Origin: Hypsibius dujardini
Taxonomy: Eukaryota > Tardigrada > Eutardigrada > Parachela > Hypsibiidae
Direction of reading: 5' to 3'
DNA length: 24,733 bases
Assembly (NCBI GenBank): GCA_001579985.1
Contig: LRSR01009705.1
Coordinates: forward strand, 1-24,733
Each line of letters opens with the position of its first letter. The first letter of the stretch is position 1. Positions 1-10,035 of this stretch are shown piece by piece. Both the position numbers and the translations under genes were made by a program. The notes below the pieces were generated by a model. The model was not told where the DNA came from. It did not search any database and saw nothing but the letters and a program-made list of their open reading frames with translations.

Positions 1-51
<51 letters not shown>
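1..51. repeat. (CAGA)n microsatellite at left edge
   Basis: Nearly pure CAGA tetranucleotide run with one interruption. It lies in the intron upstream of the first visible exon of the cathepsin-like gene, and it continues off the window. Confidence 0.95.
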
Positions 52-52
<1 letters not shown>

Positions 53-126
53 GTCAACATACACACAGGCATGAATTTTTATATATGGTAAGCTGCCGCA
101 AACGTATTATTTTCTTATGATTTTAG

Positions 127-2518
127 ACAACAGAAGAATATTCGTCATTGCTTAGGTCTTCCCTGAAGCGGCAGAAAAGTACAAGGACCTATGCGCCAAA
201 TCGATGTTCGAGCGTCGCACTGGCGGGCAACTTGGAACTTCCGGCTTCTGTGGATTGGCGTCAGGATGGTTACGTTACGCCTGTAAAAAACCAGGGCGAA
301 ATTTCGGATTCTATCGAATTCTCTGTAACAGGTATTATGGATATCTGTAAACTGAAAGGTCTAATCGGTGACTACATACAATCAACGACAAGATTGAGTA
401 CACTTACGGGTCCGGGGTATGGGCAAAAGGGGCGGAGCAAGGGGCAGTCAGGTGGTTGATTGTTCGACTATTTGAAAACCACCCCCTGCTCCGCCCCTTT
501 TGCTCATTTCCTCGGACCCTCCACGTAAGGGTCCGGAGTATGGGCAAAAGGGGCGGAGCAGGGGGCAGTCAGGTGGTTGATTGATTGATTGATTGTTTGA
601 CTATTTGAAAACCACCCCCTGCTCCGCCCCTTTTGCCCATTTCCTCGGACCCTCCACTTAAGGATCCGGAGTATGGGCAAAAGGGGCGGAGCAAGGGGCA
701 ATCAGGTGGTTGATTGTTCGACTATTTGAAAACCACCCCCTGCTCCGCCCCTCTTGCCCATAGCCCGGACCCTCCAGTGTACTCAATCTTGTCGTTGACT
801 GGACATGTTCCTGTTCTCTTTATACATCTTGCTCTACGTAGGAGCCCTTGAGGGACAATGGTTTAAGAAAAGCGGTCACCTCATTTCCCTGAGTGAGCAA
901 CAAATTACCGACTGCATCGGCGTGGCCGGTACGCATTCCTTCTTTTCATTTCGAAATAAATTTGATATTTTTATTTCATTTCTAAACAGAGTTGATATTT
1001 TTGTTCTACTTGTTCGATAAATGTGACAGACCCATCGCTGGATCAAATTTACAAATACATCGAAGCCAAGGGGATAGAAAGCGATACGGACTACCCGCCA
1101 AGTGAGGAGCAGCAGTCGTGCGCTTATAATCCGGCCAAACGCGCCGCCGCGGTCAGCGGATTCGATACGATCACGCCGGCCGGCAACGAGACCGTCCTGC
1201 AGACATACGTCGCGACGGTCGGTCCGATCTCGGTGTATGTCGACGCGTCGCAAGACTCCTTCCAGCTCTACTCCAACGGCGTTTACGATGAAACTAAATG
1301 TTCTTCGGCAAACCTGGACCATGCCATGCTGGTGGTGGGATACGGAACGGACCAACAGACCGGATTGGACTATTGGATTGTGAAGAACTCCTGGGGTCCC
1401 GACTGGGGCATGGGGTACGTAAGGTGTAATTAAGGTCTACGTAAAGTCTACATAAGGTGTATATGAGGTGTACGTAAGATGTACGTGACACATACGTAAG
1501 GTGTATATGAGGTGTACGTAAGGTGTACGCAAAGTGTACGTAAGGTGTATATGAGGTGTACGTAAGGTGTACGTAAGGTGCATATGAGGTGTACTTAAGG
1601 TGTACGTAAGGTGTACGTAAGGTGTACGTAAGGTGGAATTCCTGAGGAGAGGAGAGTACGTAAGGTGGAGAGGAGAGTAATTGACCGCAGTGTGAATTAA
1701 GTCCAGCTGCTCACACGCGTCTCAGCCATTCCATGAGGAATGGTCAGACTATTTTCCTTATTGATATAAACAACTTAATCAGAGAACTAATTAATACAGT
1801 TGAGATAAAAGGATTCCGGTAAGGCTAAGGAAAGGTAAAGTCGACGGGCCAAACCGTGCGGCATGAAATCATGCGGTGTTTTATCTCCGCTTGATTGATT
1901 GATTGGTTGATTGTCGGCATTTGTTTTGGTGTTTTACTATTTCTTTACCAAGACTTTTGGAAGGCACCTCGTACGAGGAGAAAATACTTGCCTGAACGAG
2001 TTACCAGCGTTATTGGCTGAAACTCGGGTCAGTCAGCCAAATACCAGTATGAGGCAAAGGGTTTATTTCGGCTCACCCTCCACTTGGTCCGTAAATCGGC
2101 TCATTCACGGGTTCTCCTTGATGGCAGGTGCTTGATTGTTTGATTTGCTGTCCTATATCCTAGTATAATATAGCACTTCTAGAAATCAAACAATCAAGCA
2201 GGTGCCATGAAAGAGAAATGCATGAGTGAGCTGTTTTATCGAGCAAGTGGAGGGTGAGCCGAAATACACACTTCTCCTCATACTCGGAATTTAATTTGAT
2301 TTAAAATCAGGCGTCTGGTCTCATATTAATTTTTTATTTAATTATTAATCAAAATCACGTGCTAATTTTTAGTTTAATCCACCGGCCTTGATCATGTATG
2401 AAGACGGTCCTTTGTTCTCTATCCCCGCAGAGGTTACATCTGGATGTCACGGAACAAGGAAAACCAATGTGGAATCGCGACTTCGGCCACTTACCCCTTC
2501 TTCACATGTGATCAGTGA
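127..2518 (+). CDS. Cathepsin L-like C1A peptidase homolog, catalytic Cys replaced by Ser (5' partial)
   Basis: Spliced model: 127-331, 842-928, 1030-1414, 2431-2518, all GT-AG, with phases 1, 1 and 2 that join cleanly. The first exon starts after an AG at 125-126 and carries the end of the propeptide (TTEEYSSLL), then the mature start LPASVDWR and the oxyanion-hole Gln in VKNQG. Where papain-family enzymes have QCGSCWAFS this protein reads QGEISDSIEFS, so the catalytic Cys is Ser (codon 310-312), and the preceding Cys and following Trp are also lost. The junction restores SVTGALEGQWFKK. Exon 3 keeps the active-site His (LDHAMLVVGYG) and Asn (VKNSWG). Exon 4 ends QCGIATSATYPFF with TGA at 2516-2518. 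The GCNGG motif is absent. The open frame, splice sites and conserved core argue for a maintained gene rather than a decayed copy. By family knowledge it should be lysosomal or secreted. Whether it still cleaves peptides is unknown. The ERFNIN propeptide and signal peptide would lie left of the window. Confidence 0.88.
378..801. mobile_element. Fold-back element, family FB, copy 1 (cathepsin intron 1)
   Basis: The ends 383-404 and 776-797 are perfect 22-bp inverted repeats, extending imperfectly outwards. Inside are three tandem units of about 120 bp (about 410-527, 528-655, 656-776). Each is itself a hairpin: an arm with GGGCAAAAGGGGCGGAGC, a TTGATTG-rich loop, and the complementary arm GCTCCGCCCCTTTTGC. 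The element fills most of the intron 332-841. No transposase is present, so it is non-autonomous if mobile. Three relatives occur at 14377-14582, 21765-21850 and 22907-23300. Confidence 0.8.
1416..1637. repeat. 11-bp minisatellite starting at the exon 3 splice donor
   Basis: About 20 variant copies of GGTGTACGTAA / GGTGTATATGA run from the exon 3 donor of the cathepsin-like gene into its third intron. The functional donor inferred from phase (GG|GTACGT at 1415) is the first member of the array. Confidence 0.85.
2044..2287. mobile_element. Hairpin element in cathepsin intron 3
   Basis: A long imperfect inverted repeat. The left arm from 2044 (CCAGTATGAGG, then TTTCGGCTCACCCTCCACTT) matches the complement of 2244-2287. 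The match continues inwards through GGCAGGTGCTTGATTGTTTG at 2122 and its complement near 2183-2206. The central loop is about 35 bp. No coding capacity; a MITE-like or fold-back element. Confidence 0.8.
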
Positions 2519-2684
2519 GACTGACGTTTCTGCTCATTTCATTTTCAAAAAGCAATTTTTTTGGAAATACTTCGCTGATACTGTTCAGGTGATTTCAGTG
2601 ATCATGAGTAATCACAATGTGCACAAATGCAATACGGTGACCAAATGACAGTAGACAGACAGACAAATCGGACGAAGACTGACT

Positions 2685-2716
<32 letters not shown>

Positions 2717-2720
2717 ATCA

Positions 2721-2759
<39 letters not shown>

Positions 2760-2818
2760 CGCAGACAGGCAGACAGACACGCAGACACGCAAACAGACAG
2801 ACACGCAGACAGACACGC

Positions 2819-2879
<61 letters not shown>

Positions 2880-3294
2880 GGCAGACATGCAGACAAACAG
2901 ACAGACAGACAGGCAGACAGACAGGCAGATAGACAGACAGACAAACAGTATTTCTGTATAGGACTTACAAAGGCAATCGCAAAATCAAAACCTAGTTTAC
3001 CTTCCTTTTTTCGCCCGTGAGCAATAAAGTCTTCGTCAATTTCCGTGGCCAAAACTGCTGATTGACTACCTTTTTCGAGCCGTTTTTTATATGCTGACAA
3101 AGTAGCAGTCGCACCGGGCCAGATGCTGCTTACTACTACACTGTATAGTTATAATAGTCAACAGACATCCTTTTGAACAGATGTTCAACAAAAACAAAAT
3201 TAAGATAGAGAAACTACTAGGAGCAAGTGTGCCCGACAATATAAAGGCAGGGAGGTCATGATTGCGCGGTCTTTGGTAGTACTGAGGAAAATCA
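2519..3294. other. Intergenic region between convergent genes
   Basis: It separates the stop codon of the cathepsin-like gene (+) from that of the TPR-SET gene (-). It holds the CAGA microsatellite at 2653-2950 and otherwise unremarkable sequence. I saw no clear AATAAA on either strand at a convincing distance. Confidence 0.6.
2653..2950. repeat. (CAGA)n microsatellite, interrupted
   Basis: About 300 bp of CAGACAGA with scattered substitutions (CACG, CAGG, CAAA). The open frames over it, on the minus strand a Cys-Leu-Ser-Val polymer, are artefacts of the repeat. Confidence 0.95.
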
Positions 3295-5663
3295 TCAGCA
3301 TTCGAGATACGCGCGGGCCATTTCCTTGTTGCTGCCTTCCGTGACACGCATCACCAGTTCCGCCGCTGTCCGCAGCCGCTCCCTCTCCCCGCGGGGATCG
3401 GCCTCCAAGCCGTTGACGGCCATTGACAATGCGTACAGCAACTTGTTCGTCACCAGGGCGTCCTCTTGGAAGAGATTCACATCACCACTCTCCGCGCACT
3501 CCAAAATTCGCGCCACACTAACGCCCATGACAGCGAAAGCCTTCGCGATGAACTCGCGGAACTTCTCCACCGAAGCGTCGGCGTTGAAACACGCCGCCTG
3601 CGACAGATACGGCAGGAAGAGCTCCACCTGCAGCTTGATTCGACCGGAAGTTTCATAGGACTTCTCCAACTTGCGGAGCAACTGCGCGTGCTTCTTCATC
3701 ACCGAGGCCGGAGGAAGTGCCGCATGGAAGACCCCGTCGGTTCGATAAGGCACCATCAGGCGACGCTCTTCCGCGGTCAAGGCCTCCCGCAGCTGGTGCA
3801 CCGACGGTGGCTCCCCCTTGTCCAACTGACACAACACACAGTCACAGACAAAACCGCGGCGCTGACTGTCTGCCAATCGCTCCGTGTACGTCTTGCCCAC
3901 CATGCTGCTGTACGCAATGGTGATCTCCGAGCCCGCAGGAATGTGCTTGACCGCGTGGATGACCATGACGTTGTTGTAGATGTCCCAGCTGGCGTTCGGC
4001 ACGCAGGAATGGTTGAAGTAGGACGCCGAGACGAACAACGCGAAGGAGCCCCGATCGATCCCGAACCCGTTCACTCGCACGATTTCGCGGAGCCGCTGGG
4101 AATCCGCAATCGGTTCCTCGAACTCCCCGGGCTCCCCGAACTCCCTGGGCTCCCCGAGTTCTCTGGGCTCCCCGAGTTCTCTGGGCTCCCCGGGTTCCCC
4201 GTTGCAGTACCGCTTGCGCCGGTCCATGTCGGGATCGTTGGTGGTGAGGTCGTAGACGGCGCTGCCAATGACGCCCGGATTCTTCCACATCATATGCGTC
4301 AGTTCTTGGATCAGCTCAACCGCTGCTGAGCGAACGTGTGGCAGGCCGTCACTGTCGTGGTAGCCGGTAGCCGGGCCACCGGACGCTGTGTAGATGGCCT
4401 TGCAGACGAGGATCTGGGTGCCGGGTTGGATGTCCCGCAGCGCGACCATTCCTCGGCCTTTCCCGGCGATCGTCTTCACCGCGATGGGGCCGATGTAGTC
4501 GGCGGTTTCAATCGGCACTTCCGGTTTCAGCTTCTCTGACAGGTAGAGCTTGTAGACGTTGACGCCATTCGCCTGCTCGGCCAAGCGTGCATTGCACCGC
4601 TTCAGCTCCTTGCCGGCTTCCAGGTTGGAGGGATCGATTGCAACGAAGCGCTCAAAGTAGTCAGCCGACAGTCGATACTGGCGTAGTTCGTAGTGGGCGC
4701 GGCCGGCACGGAACAGAGCCTTCTTGTTGACGGGATCTTCTTTTAATACCATCATTGCGTGCTGAAAGAAGACAAACCAAGTTTGCACAATTCGTCTCCA
4801 CTGTTGTCAGAGTGAGGAATATTCTGTCTCGGGACGGACCGTGCAACTAATCTCACCTGGACGGTCTTTTCGAAATGCCCCAAGTGCAGGAATGTCTGTG
4901 CCAAATTGAGAATCAGCGCAATTCGCAAGGGATCGGACGATGGAGCTGTCCAGTTAGTGGTGTCGGCTTCGACCGACTGCAACGCCACCCTAGCCAGGTG
5001 GTTGGTTCTGTCGGCTTCGACCGACTGCAGCGCCACCACGTGCGCCTCCCTAGCCAGCTGGTTGGTTCTGTCAGCTTCGACCGATTGCAGCGCCACCGCG
5101 TACGCCTCCCTAGCCAGGTGGTAAGACTTCCCGCTGAAGAGCTTGTTGCCCCGCGTCTTCCATTCCTCGGCCGTTCTTCCACGGAAAGACTGCAGCAACG
5201 GTAGATCACCCACCGGTGGGATGGTCCAGCGGACGCGTTCAAACATTCCGCTCCAGGGGCTGTCTCGACCGACCACGACAACATCGCTGGGACAGTCGAC
5301 GCGAAATGTCACGAACTCATCCGCCGAGGGGCCAACGTCCCAGATCAAGAAAGGCTCTTTAAGTATCAAGAAGGACCCCGACGGCAGGAGATCCTCCAGC
5401 GGGACGCCGCTGTTGCAGCTGAGGAAGTTGTGCAGCTCCAGGAAGCCGGAATTCCCATCGAAATCTTCCACGGCGGTGAAGAGGGCGCCCTCGGAGATCG
5501 CCGCGAGTCTCAGCGTACGCAGAAAGACCGAGGACCCCTTGGCGCGGGCCTTGCGAGGGAGCTCGTCAATCAGCTGGGACGGGAGGAGCTTCGTCGGGAT
5601 GTCGGAGAAAGCGGACATCCTCGACAGATCCGAAGTGGACTTCGTTTCATCGCGGTCGTCCAT
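3295..5663 (-). CDS. TPR and SET domain protein (SMYD-like, no MYND finger)
   Basis: Exons 4857-5663 and 3295-4761 join across a 95-bp GT-AG intron in phase 0, giving 757 residues. I chose the in-frame ATG at 5663; the frame continues 14 codons upstream without another ATG. Residues 1-165 form an N-terminal region (SGSFLILKEPF) seen in other TPR-SET proteins. TPR helices run from about 168 (AEEWKTRGNKLFSGKSY) to 330 across the intron (ALFRAGRAHYELRQY). The SET domain spans about 358-585: GKGRG at 369-373 for the methyl donor, NHSCVPNA at 519, ITIAYS with Tyr553, and post-SET Cys575, Cys577 and Cys580 (CDCVLC). These are the features of a protein-lysine methyltransferase. Two in-frame repeat expansions occur: three units at 183-238 and a GEPREL-type run near 458-486. 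No Cys-rich MYND finger splits the SET domain, unlike SMYD1-5. Substrate unknown. The 5' end faces the RhoGAP gene, 979 bp away. Confidence 0.85.
4120..4205. repeat. In-frame GEPREL-coding repeat in the SET region
   Basis: On the minus strand this codes for repeated GEPREL/GEPREF/GEPGEF units (residues about 458-486 of the TPR-SET protein). The DNA unit is GGGAGCCCAGAGAACTCG-like, 18 bp, so length changes keep the frame. It lies between the two halves of the SET core. Confidence 0.8.
4960..5117. repeat. 60-bp in-frame tandem repeat in the TPR region
   Basis: The CTAGCCAGSTGGT landmark recurs at 4990, 5050 and 5110. On the minus strand it encodes units of 20, 20 and 16 residues (LAREAHVVALQSVEADRTNH and variants) at residues 183-238. 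The last unit lacks four residues. Confidence 0.9.
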
Positions 5664-5711
5664 TGATTGCTTGATTTGATTGATCGCTGCTCGGAGACCT
5701 TGCACATCAGC

Positions 5712-5768
<57 letters not shown>

Positions 5769-6642
5769 CTAAAGGCTGATAATAAAACCCGATCCGCAAC
5801 TCGTAACCTACAGAGAAAGTGAGAAATTCAGGATTATTTAATTTAATTTAATTTACGGTCTACGGGATGACGAGGACGGGAGGACAAAGGATATCAGTTG
5901 CAAACCGGAGCGTGGTTGGGGAAAAGAAATATTCTGTAGATCAATCAATCAATCAATCGACGCACTGGCTTACCGCAATGAGTGCTCCCACGTGAAAATA
6001 TGCATTCACTCGAACGAAAACCGATCAACCCATATCACGCGTACGGTACGACAAGACTGACGTTCAAATGTTCTGGATATGCCGTCAAAAAGCAGTTGCT
6101 TCGGAGTTGTCAAAAGGTGAAAACTAAGAGAAGATGAATTGTAGGACGTGGAAGTGAGCAGAGAGATTTCTTTCTAGCTTTTTTTGCAAATTGCAGACAG
6201 TCATCTGGTGCCATGACCGACTTCAATGCTCCGTTTCGTACGGGCTTTCTTATAGGTACAGATCCTACTGGTATTTCCACAGGCACGTTGGGTTTCTATA
6301 CATGAACACACTCTGACGTTCGGTGATGCATCTAATCTTGTAGGTGTAGGCCACACCTGTTTATTTGATTGAGTCACTCACCTGTCCAGGTTCACGTGGA
6401 AGAAAACAGTAAATCCCCATTTGTTTTGAAGCTGATTAAAACAGCATTTTCTCTCCACTTTCCCGAAAAGCTATTTCTCTTCCAGCAGCATACATCGGGA
6501 CAAGTTCTAAAACCGATACATTTTTTATAAGTATCATATCTCTCTACCACCTTTGGCCTCTGGTCCGACCAGAGTCCTTCACCTCGGTGCTATATTATAC
6601 TGGTCCGATCCGATTTGAGGCACCCTGCTCGAACTGTAAAAT
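5664..6642. other. Divergent intergenic region (TPR-SET / RhoGAP)
   Basis: 979 bp between the inferred start codons of two head-to-head genes, so it may hold both promoters. It contains the (GATT)n tract at 5712-5767, a short TTTAA run near 5836-5853 and a short AATC run near 5940. I see no convincing TATA box or other motif. Confidence 0.5.
5712..5767. repeat. (GATT)n microsatellite
   Basis: Pure GATT tetranucleotide run of about 55 bp, just upstream of the TPR-SET start codon (which is on the minus strand). Confidence 0.95.
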
Positions 6643-8145
6643 ATGGCAGCGAATAATAAAAAAACCTTCAACGTCAACGGGACAACCATCGAACTGGACG
6701 AGCCGCAGCTGCAGTTTGATGACGATGAGCTGTTGTATGAGGACTCAGATGCCGTGGGAGAAGGAGACGGTGAGTGTCAAGAGGGGGTGAGGTTGCATGT
6801 TTTGCTACCGGCTGTTGTTGCCAGTCAATCAATCAATCAACGCCTCGGTGCAAGGTTGCAGTTACTCTATAATCAATCACGCAATCAATCTACAGTGATT
6901 GATTGATTGATTAATTGAATCTTTTGATGTAGCGGAATTTGACGCCGAATTTGACGGATCTCTTTCGGCGGTGCAATTCGACGAGGACTTCGAGGGAGAA
7001 TTGGGCCTATCCGAGCCGGATTTCAGCATCCTCACAAAATATGGAGACATTCCGAAGCTGGGGATTGTGGATGTGTCGGGAGATGACTCGTTCGGTAGAA
7101 AAGTCATCAGCATCAGGTTAGTACTCGCTTTTCTGCATTTTAAATGATTCCGCGAGGGGTATCACAAAAATACAAATTGGCGATCAGGTAAAAATTACAC
7201 GTGCAGCAGGGTCAGGAGAAGTTTGAATTCGAATCTGCGAAATCGTCACTCAAGCAATCAAGCAATCAACAGCTTGCTGCTTAAGCAATCAAGCAATCAA
7301 CAGCTTGCTGCTTAAGCAATCAAGCAATCAACAGCTTGCTGCTTAAGCAATCAAGCAATCAACCGCTTGCTGCTTAAGCAATCAAGCAATCAAGCAATCA
7401 ACCGCTTGCTGTGCATTGCTTGGATTTGTGTAGGAAATATCAATCAATCAATCGACCGTAGGGCGATTACACATCTTGTATGACTTTCGTTTCAGCGCCT
7501 GCCGACTTCCGTCCAACAAGTCCTACGACCATCAACTCCTTCTGCAGTAAGTCTCTGATCCGCTCTTATGTTTGCCCATTGCCTGTGGACTCACGCAAAT
7601 GCCCGTCAAGCATGCTTTGCAATTGAACTGGCGCCTCTCTAACCAAACGGAAGATGTGTGTCTCTGCGCGGTGCCACGGTTGTTTGTTATCGTCGGGTTG
7701 CCCAACAGACCGCGCGACCTCGCAGATGAAGCCCAAGCATTGTGTTTCAGATATTTACTCCATGTGTTGGATCAATACGTGCAGAATGATTACGTTCTCG
7801 TGTACTTCCATTACGGCCTGAATAGTGACAACAAACTGCCGCTCAGCTGGTTGGTTCAGGCCTATAAATGCTTCGACCGGAAGTGAGTGCTCTTTTTTCA
7901 TGGTCAGTGTCAGTTGGGTGACGAGGGAGTAAGTTGGCTTACTATTTTCCTATGTCTCTCGATAGGTACAAGAAAAACTTGAAAGCGCTCTACATTGTCC
8001 ATCCCACGAATTTCATCAAGATTATGTATTCCTGCATGAAAGTCTTCATCAGGTAAGGTAGCTAATGTCTGTCTGACTGTCTGTCTGTATCTCTGTTTGT
8101 CTCTCTGTCTGTCTATCAGTCTGTCTGTCTGTCTATCCGTCTGAC

Positions 8146-8187
<42 letters not shown>

Positions 8188-9170
8188 GGTGTCTGCCTGT
8201 TTGTCTGTCTGTCTGTCTGTTTGGATGTCTGGATGTCTGGATGTCTGTTTGTCTGTCTATTTATCCGGTTGCGCTCGCGATTTCCATAATCTCCAGCGAA
8301 AAACTATAACCGTTAACGTTTGATTTTGCAGTTACAAGTTCGGCAAGAAAATGGTCTATGTACAGTCGCTGGATGAGTTGAAGGAATTTCTGGACATTTC
8401 GCAGATCAACATTGCCAGTGCAATTTTGAAGTAAGTCATGTGTGTAGGACTGCTCGGTTATTAGCGTGTCATATGGGTGCGGCCAAGTGACTAGAGTGTA
8501 TTGGCCAAGTGACTAGGGTGTATTGGCCAGATGTTGACGAGACAGCGACCCTGGATGTGGTGTGATCTGAGGATCCTGAGTGTCTGCGTTTTCTGAATGA
8601 ATCATTTTCTTTCCACCCTGCAGGCATGATGAGGACTTGCGGAAGTCGAAACAGCTCACCCTTATGTCACGATCTGGCAGTGCGGCGCCGCCGTTGCCGA
8701 CGCAGGAGTTTGGCGTCTCGTTGGAGCAGTAAGTGCCTCGTTGAAGTCTATCTGTGGTCTAGAAGTAACCTTGAAAACTCCTTGGCGTTTTGCAGTATTC
8801 GGGATAACAAGGGACGAGTTGTGCCACCTGTAGTGAAACAGGTCGTCGAGTTCATTAGGAATAATGGTAATTACTGGTAGACATGAATTCTACTTCTCTT
8901 CGCTTTGTCGGCTATTGCATTCTCTTTTTCCTTACTCAGGCATGACGACGGAGCACATCTTCAGAAGGTCAGCCAACGTCCTCACCGTGAAGGAGATTCA
9001 AAGCCAGATCAATCACGGATCCCTGGTGGATCTCGCTTCCTATTCGGACGTCCACTTGGCTGCCGTCCTGTTGAAAGCATTTTTACGGGAGCTACCGGAG
9101 CCGCTTCTGACATACGCTCTGTACGACAGTGTGATCGGCATTCAAGGTACGTGTGCACGTCAGACAGACC

Positions 9171-9206
<36 letters not shown>

Positions 9207-9625
9207 GGCAGACAGACAGGCAGACAGGCAGACAGACAGGCAGTCAGACAGACAGGCAGGCTGGTTGACAGACAAACAGACAGACAGGCAGACAGACAGA
9301 CTGATAGACAAACGAGTTGAGAGACAGTTTGTTTCCTTCTGTAGGCATTGCCGTGGCTGACCGACCAGGTGTGGTGCAGATCATGCTGCAAGATCAGCTG
9401 CCCGAAAACAACTACATTGTCCTGCGCTACGTGATGGAATTCCTCTACGAAGTCTCCAAGCATTCGGAGGCCAATCACATGACACCTTCCAATCTGGCCA
9501 TCGTCTTCGGACCGAATCTCATTTGGCATCAGCACGACCAGGTCTCCCTGGCCTCCCTCGCACCGATCAACCAGTTCACACAGATTCTCATCGAGCACTC
9601 ACCGGTAGTGTTCCCGACGAAGTAG
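6643..9625 (+). CDS. ARHGAP1: Rho GTPase-activating protein with BCH/Sec14 domain, ARHGAP1-like
   Basis: Ten exons: 6643-6769, 6933-7116, 7496-7546, 7751-7882, 7966-8052, 8332-8430, 8624-8728, 8796-8866, 8940-9146, 9345-9625. All introns are GT-AG and all phases agree, giving 447 residues, close to vertebrate ARHGAP1. The N-terminus is acidic ([10 protein letters not shown]). The BCH/Sec14-like lipid or small-GTPase-binding domain spans about 90-235 ([34 protein letters not shown]). A short Pro-containing linker ([11 protein letters not shown]) precedes the RhoGAP domain at about 255-445. The Arg finger is R294 in [10 protein letters not shown]. The packing motifs [15 protein letters not shown] and [12 protein letters not shown] are intact. 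By family it stimulates GTP hydrolysis on Cdc42/Rho proteins at membranes and on endosomes. The ATG at 6643 is the first in frame and has A at -3. A His replaces the usual Gly before IFRRS. Introns 5 and 9 hold complementary microsatellites. Confidence 0.93.
7251..7412. repeat. 31-bp minisatellite in RhoGAP intron 2
   Basis: Five copies of a unit with AAGCAATCAAGCAATCAA and CAGCTTGCTGCTT. The CAGCTTGCTG landmark is at 7270, 7301 and 7332, with CCGCTTGCTG at 7363 and 7402 (the last unit is longer). The AAGCAA and TTGCTG/TTGCTT parts are partly complementary, so each unit can form a small hairpin. Confidence 0.9.
8069..8265. repeat. (CTGT)n microsatellite in RhoGAP intron 5
   Basis: About 200 bp of CTGTCTGT with interruptions, wholly inside the intron 8053-8331. 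It is the reverse complement of the CAGA tract in intron 9 of the same gene. Confidence 0.95.
9160..9312. repeat. (CAGA)n microsatellite in RhoGAP intron 9
   Basis: About 150 bp of CAGACAGA with CAGG variants, wholly inside the intron 9147-9344. Confidence 0.95.
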
Positions 9626-10035
9626 CGCGCACCGACAGTCAGATTCGGCTGATTCTCCTTGCGTAATTGATTCTTTGCCGTGTTTGAAAGTTTTTTGCCG
9701 ATCCCGGTGTGTACAGACCATATGCATGTTTTTAACTTTTTACGTCCAGTTTTGCTCGGACCTTGCGCTGCGCTTGATCCTCCCTCTGCACCTGCTGACC
9801 TTGCCGTGGCGCGGAAGCAGCTCCTTCTATTTCACTGAATCCTGATATGCAAGCAATGTTTCTTTTACAGCACGTTAGTCTGCCGTGTATCTATCATGGT
9901 GATTTGTAATCCGAGTTTTACTTTCCTCGTCTGGGCTTGTTCAAATTGATCTGACATCAGACTTCGGGAAACGGGAATGCTTGCCTACGTTTACCGATAT
10001 GTGATCGTCAATCTCACACACAATCAGCCGTACGT

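Noticed and set aside
2612-3100. 162-codon minus-strand frame made of Cys-Leu-Ser-Val repeats
   Set aside because: It is the translation of the (CAGA)n microsatellite; the same pattern appears at every such tract (9009-9598, 10090-10290).
3466-4329. 287-codon plus-strand frame
   Set aside because: Antisense shadow of the TPR-SET gene in GC-rich coding DNA; the minus strand carries clear SET motifs.
5143-5679. 178-codon plus-strand frame
   Set aside because: Antisense shadow of TPR-SET exon 1.
7251-7412. Regular direct repeats resembling a CRISPR array
   Set aside because: The 31-bp units are contiguous without unique spacers and lie in an intron of an animal gene. The same applies to the 32-bp units at 23011-23230.
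9317-9344. Upstream extension of the open frame before RhoGAP exon 10
   Set aside because: It is intron sequence; the CTGTAG acceptor at 9340-9344 restores the family frame.
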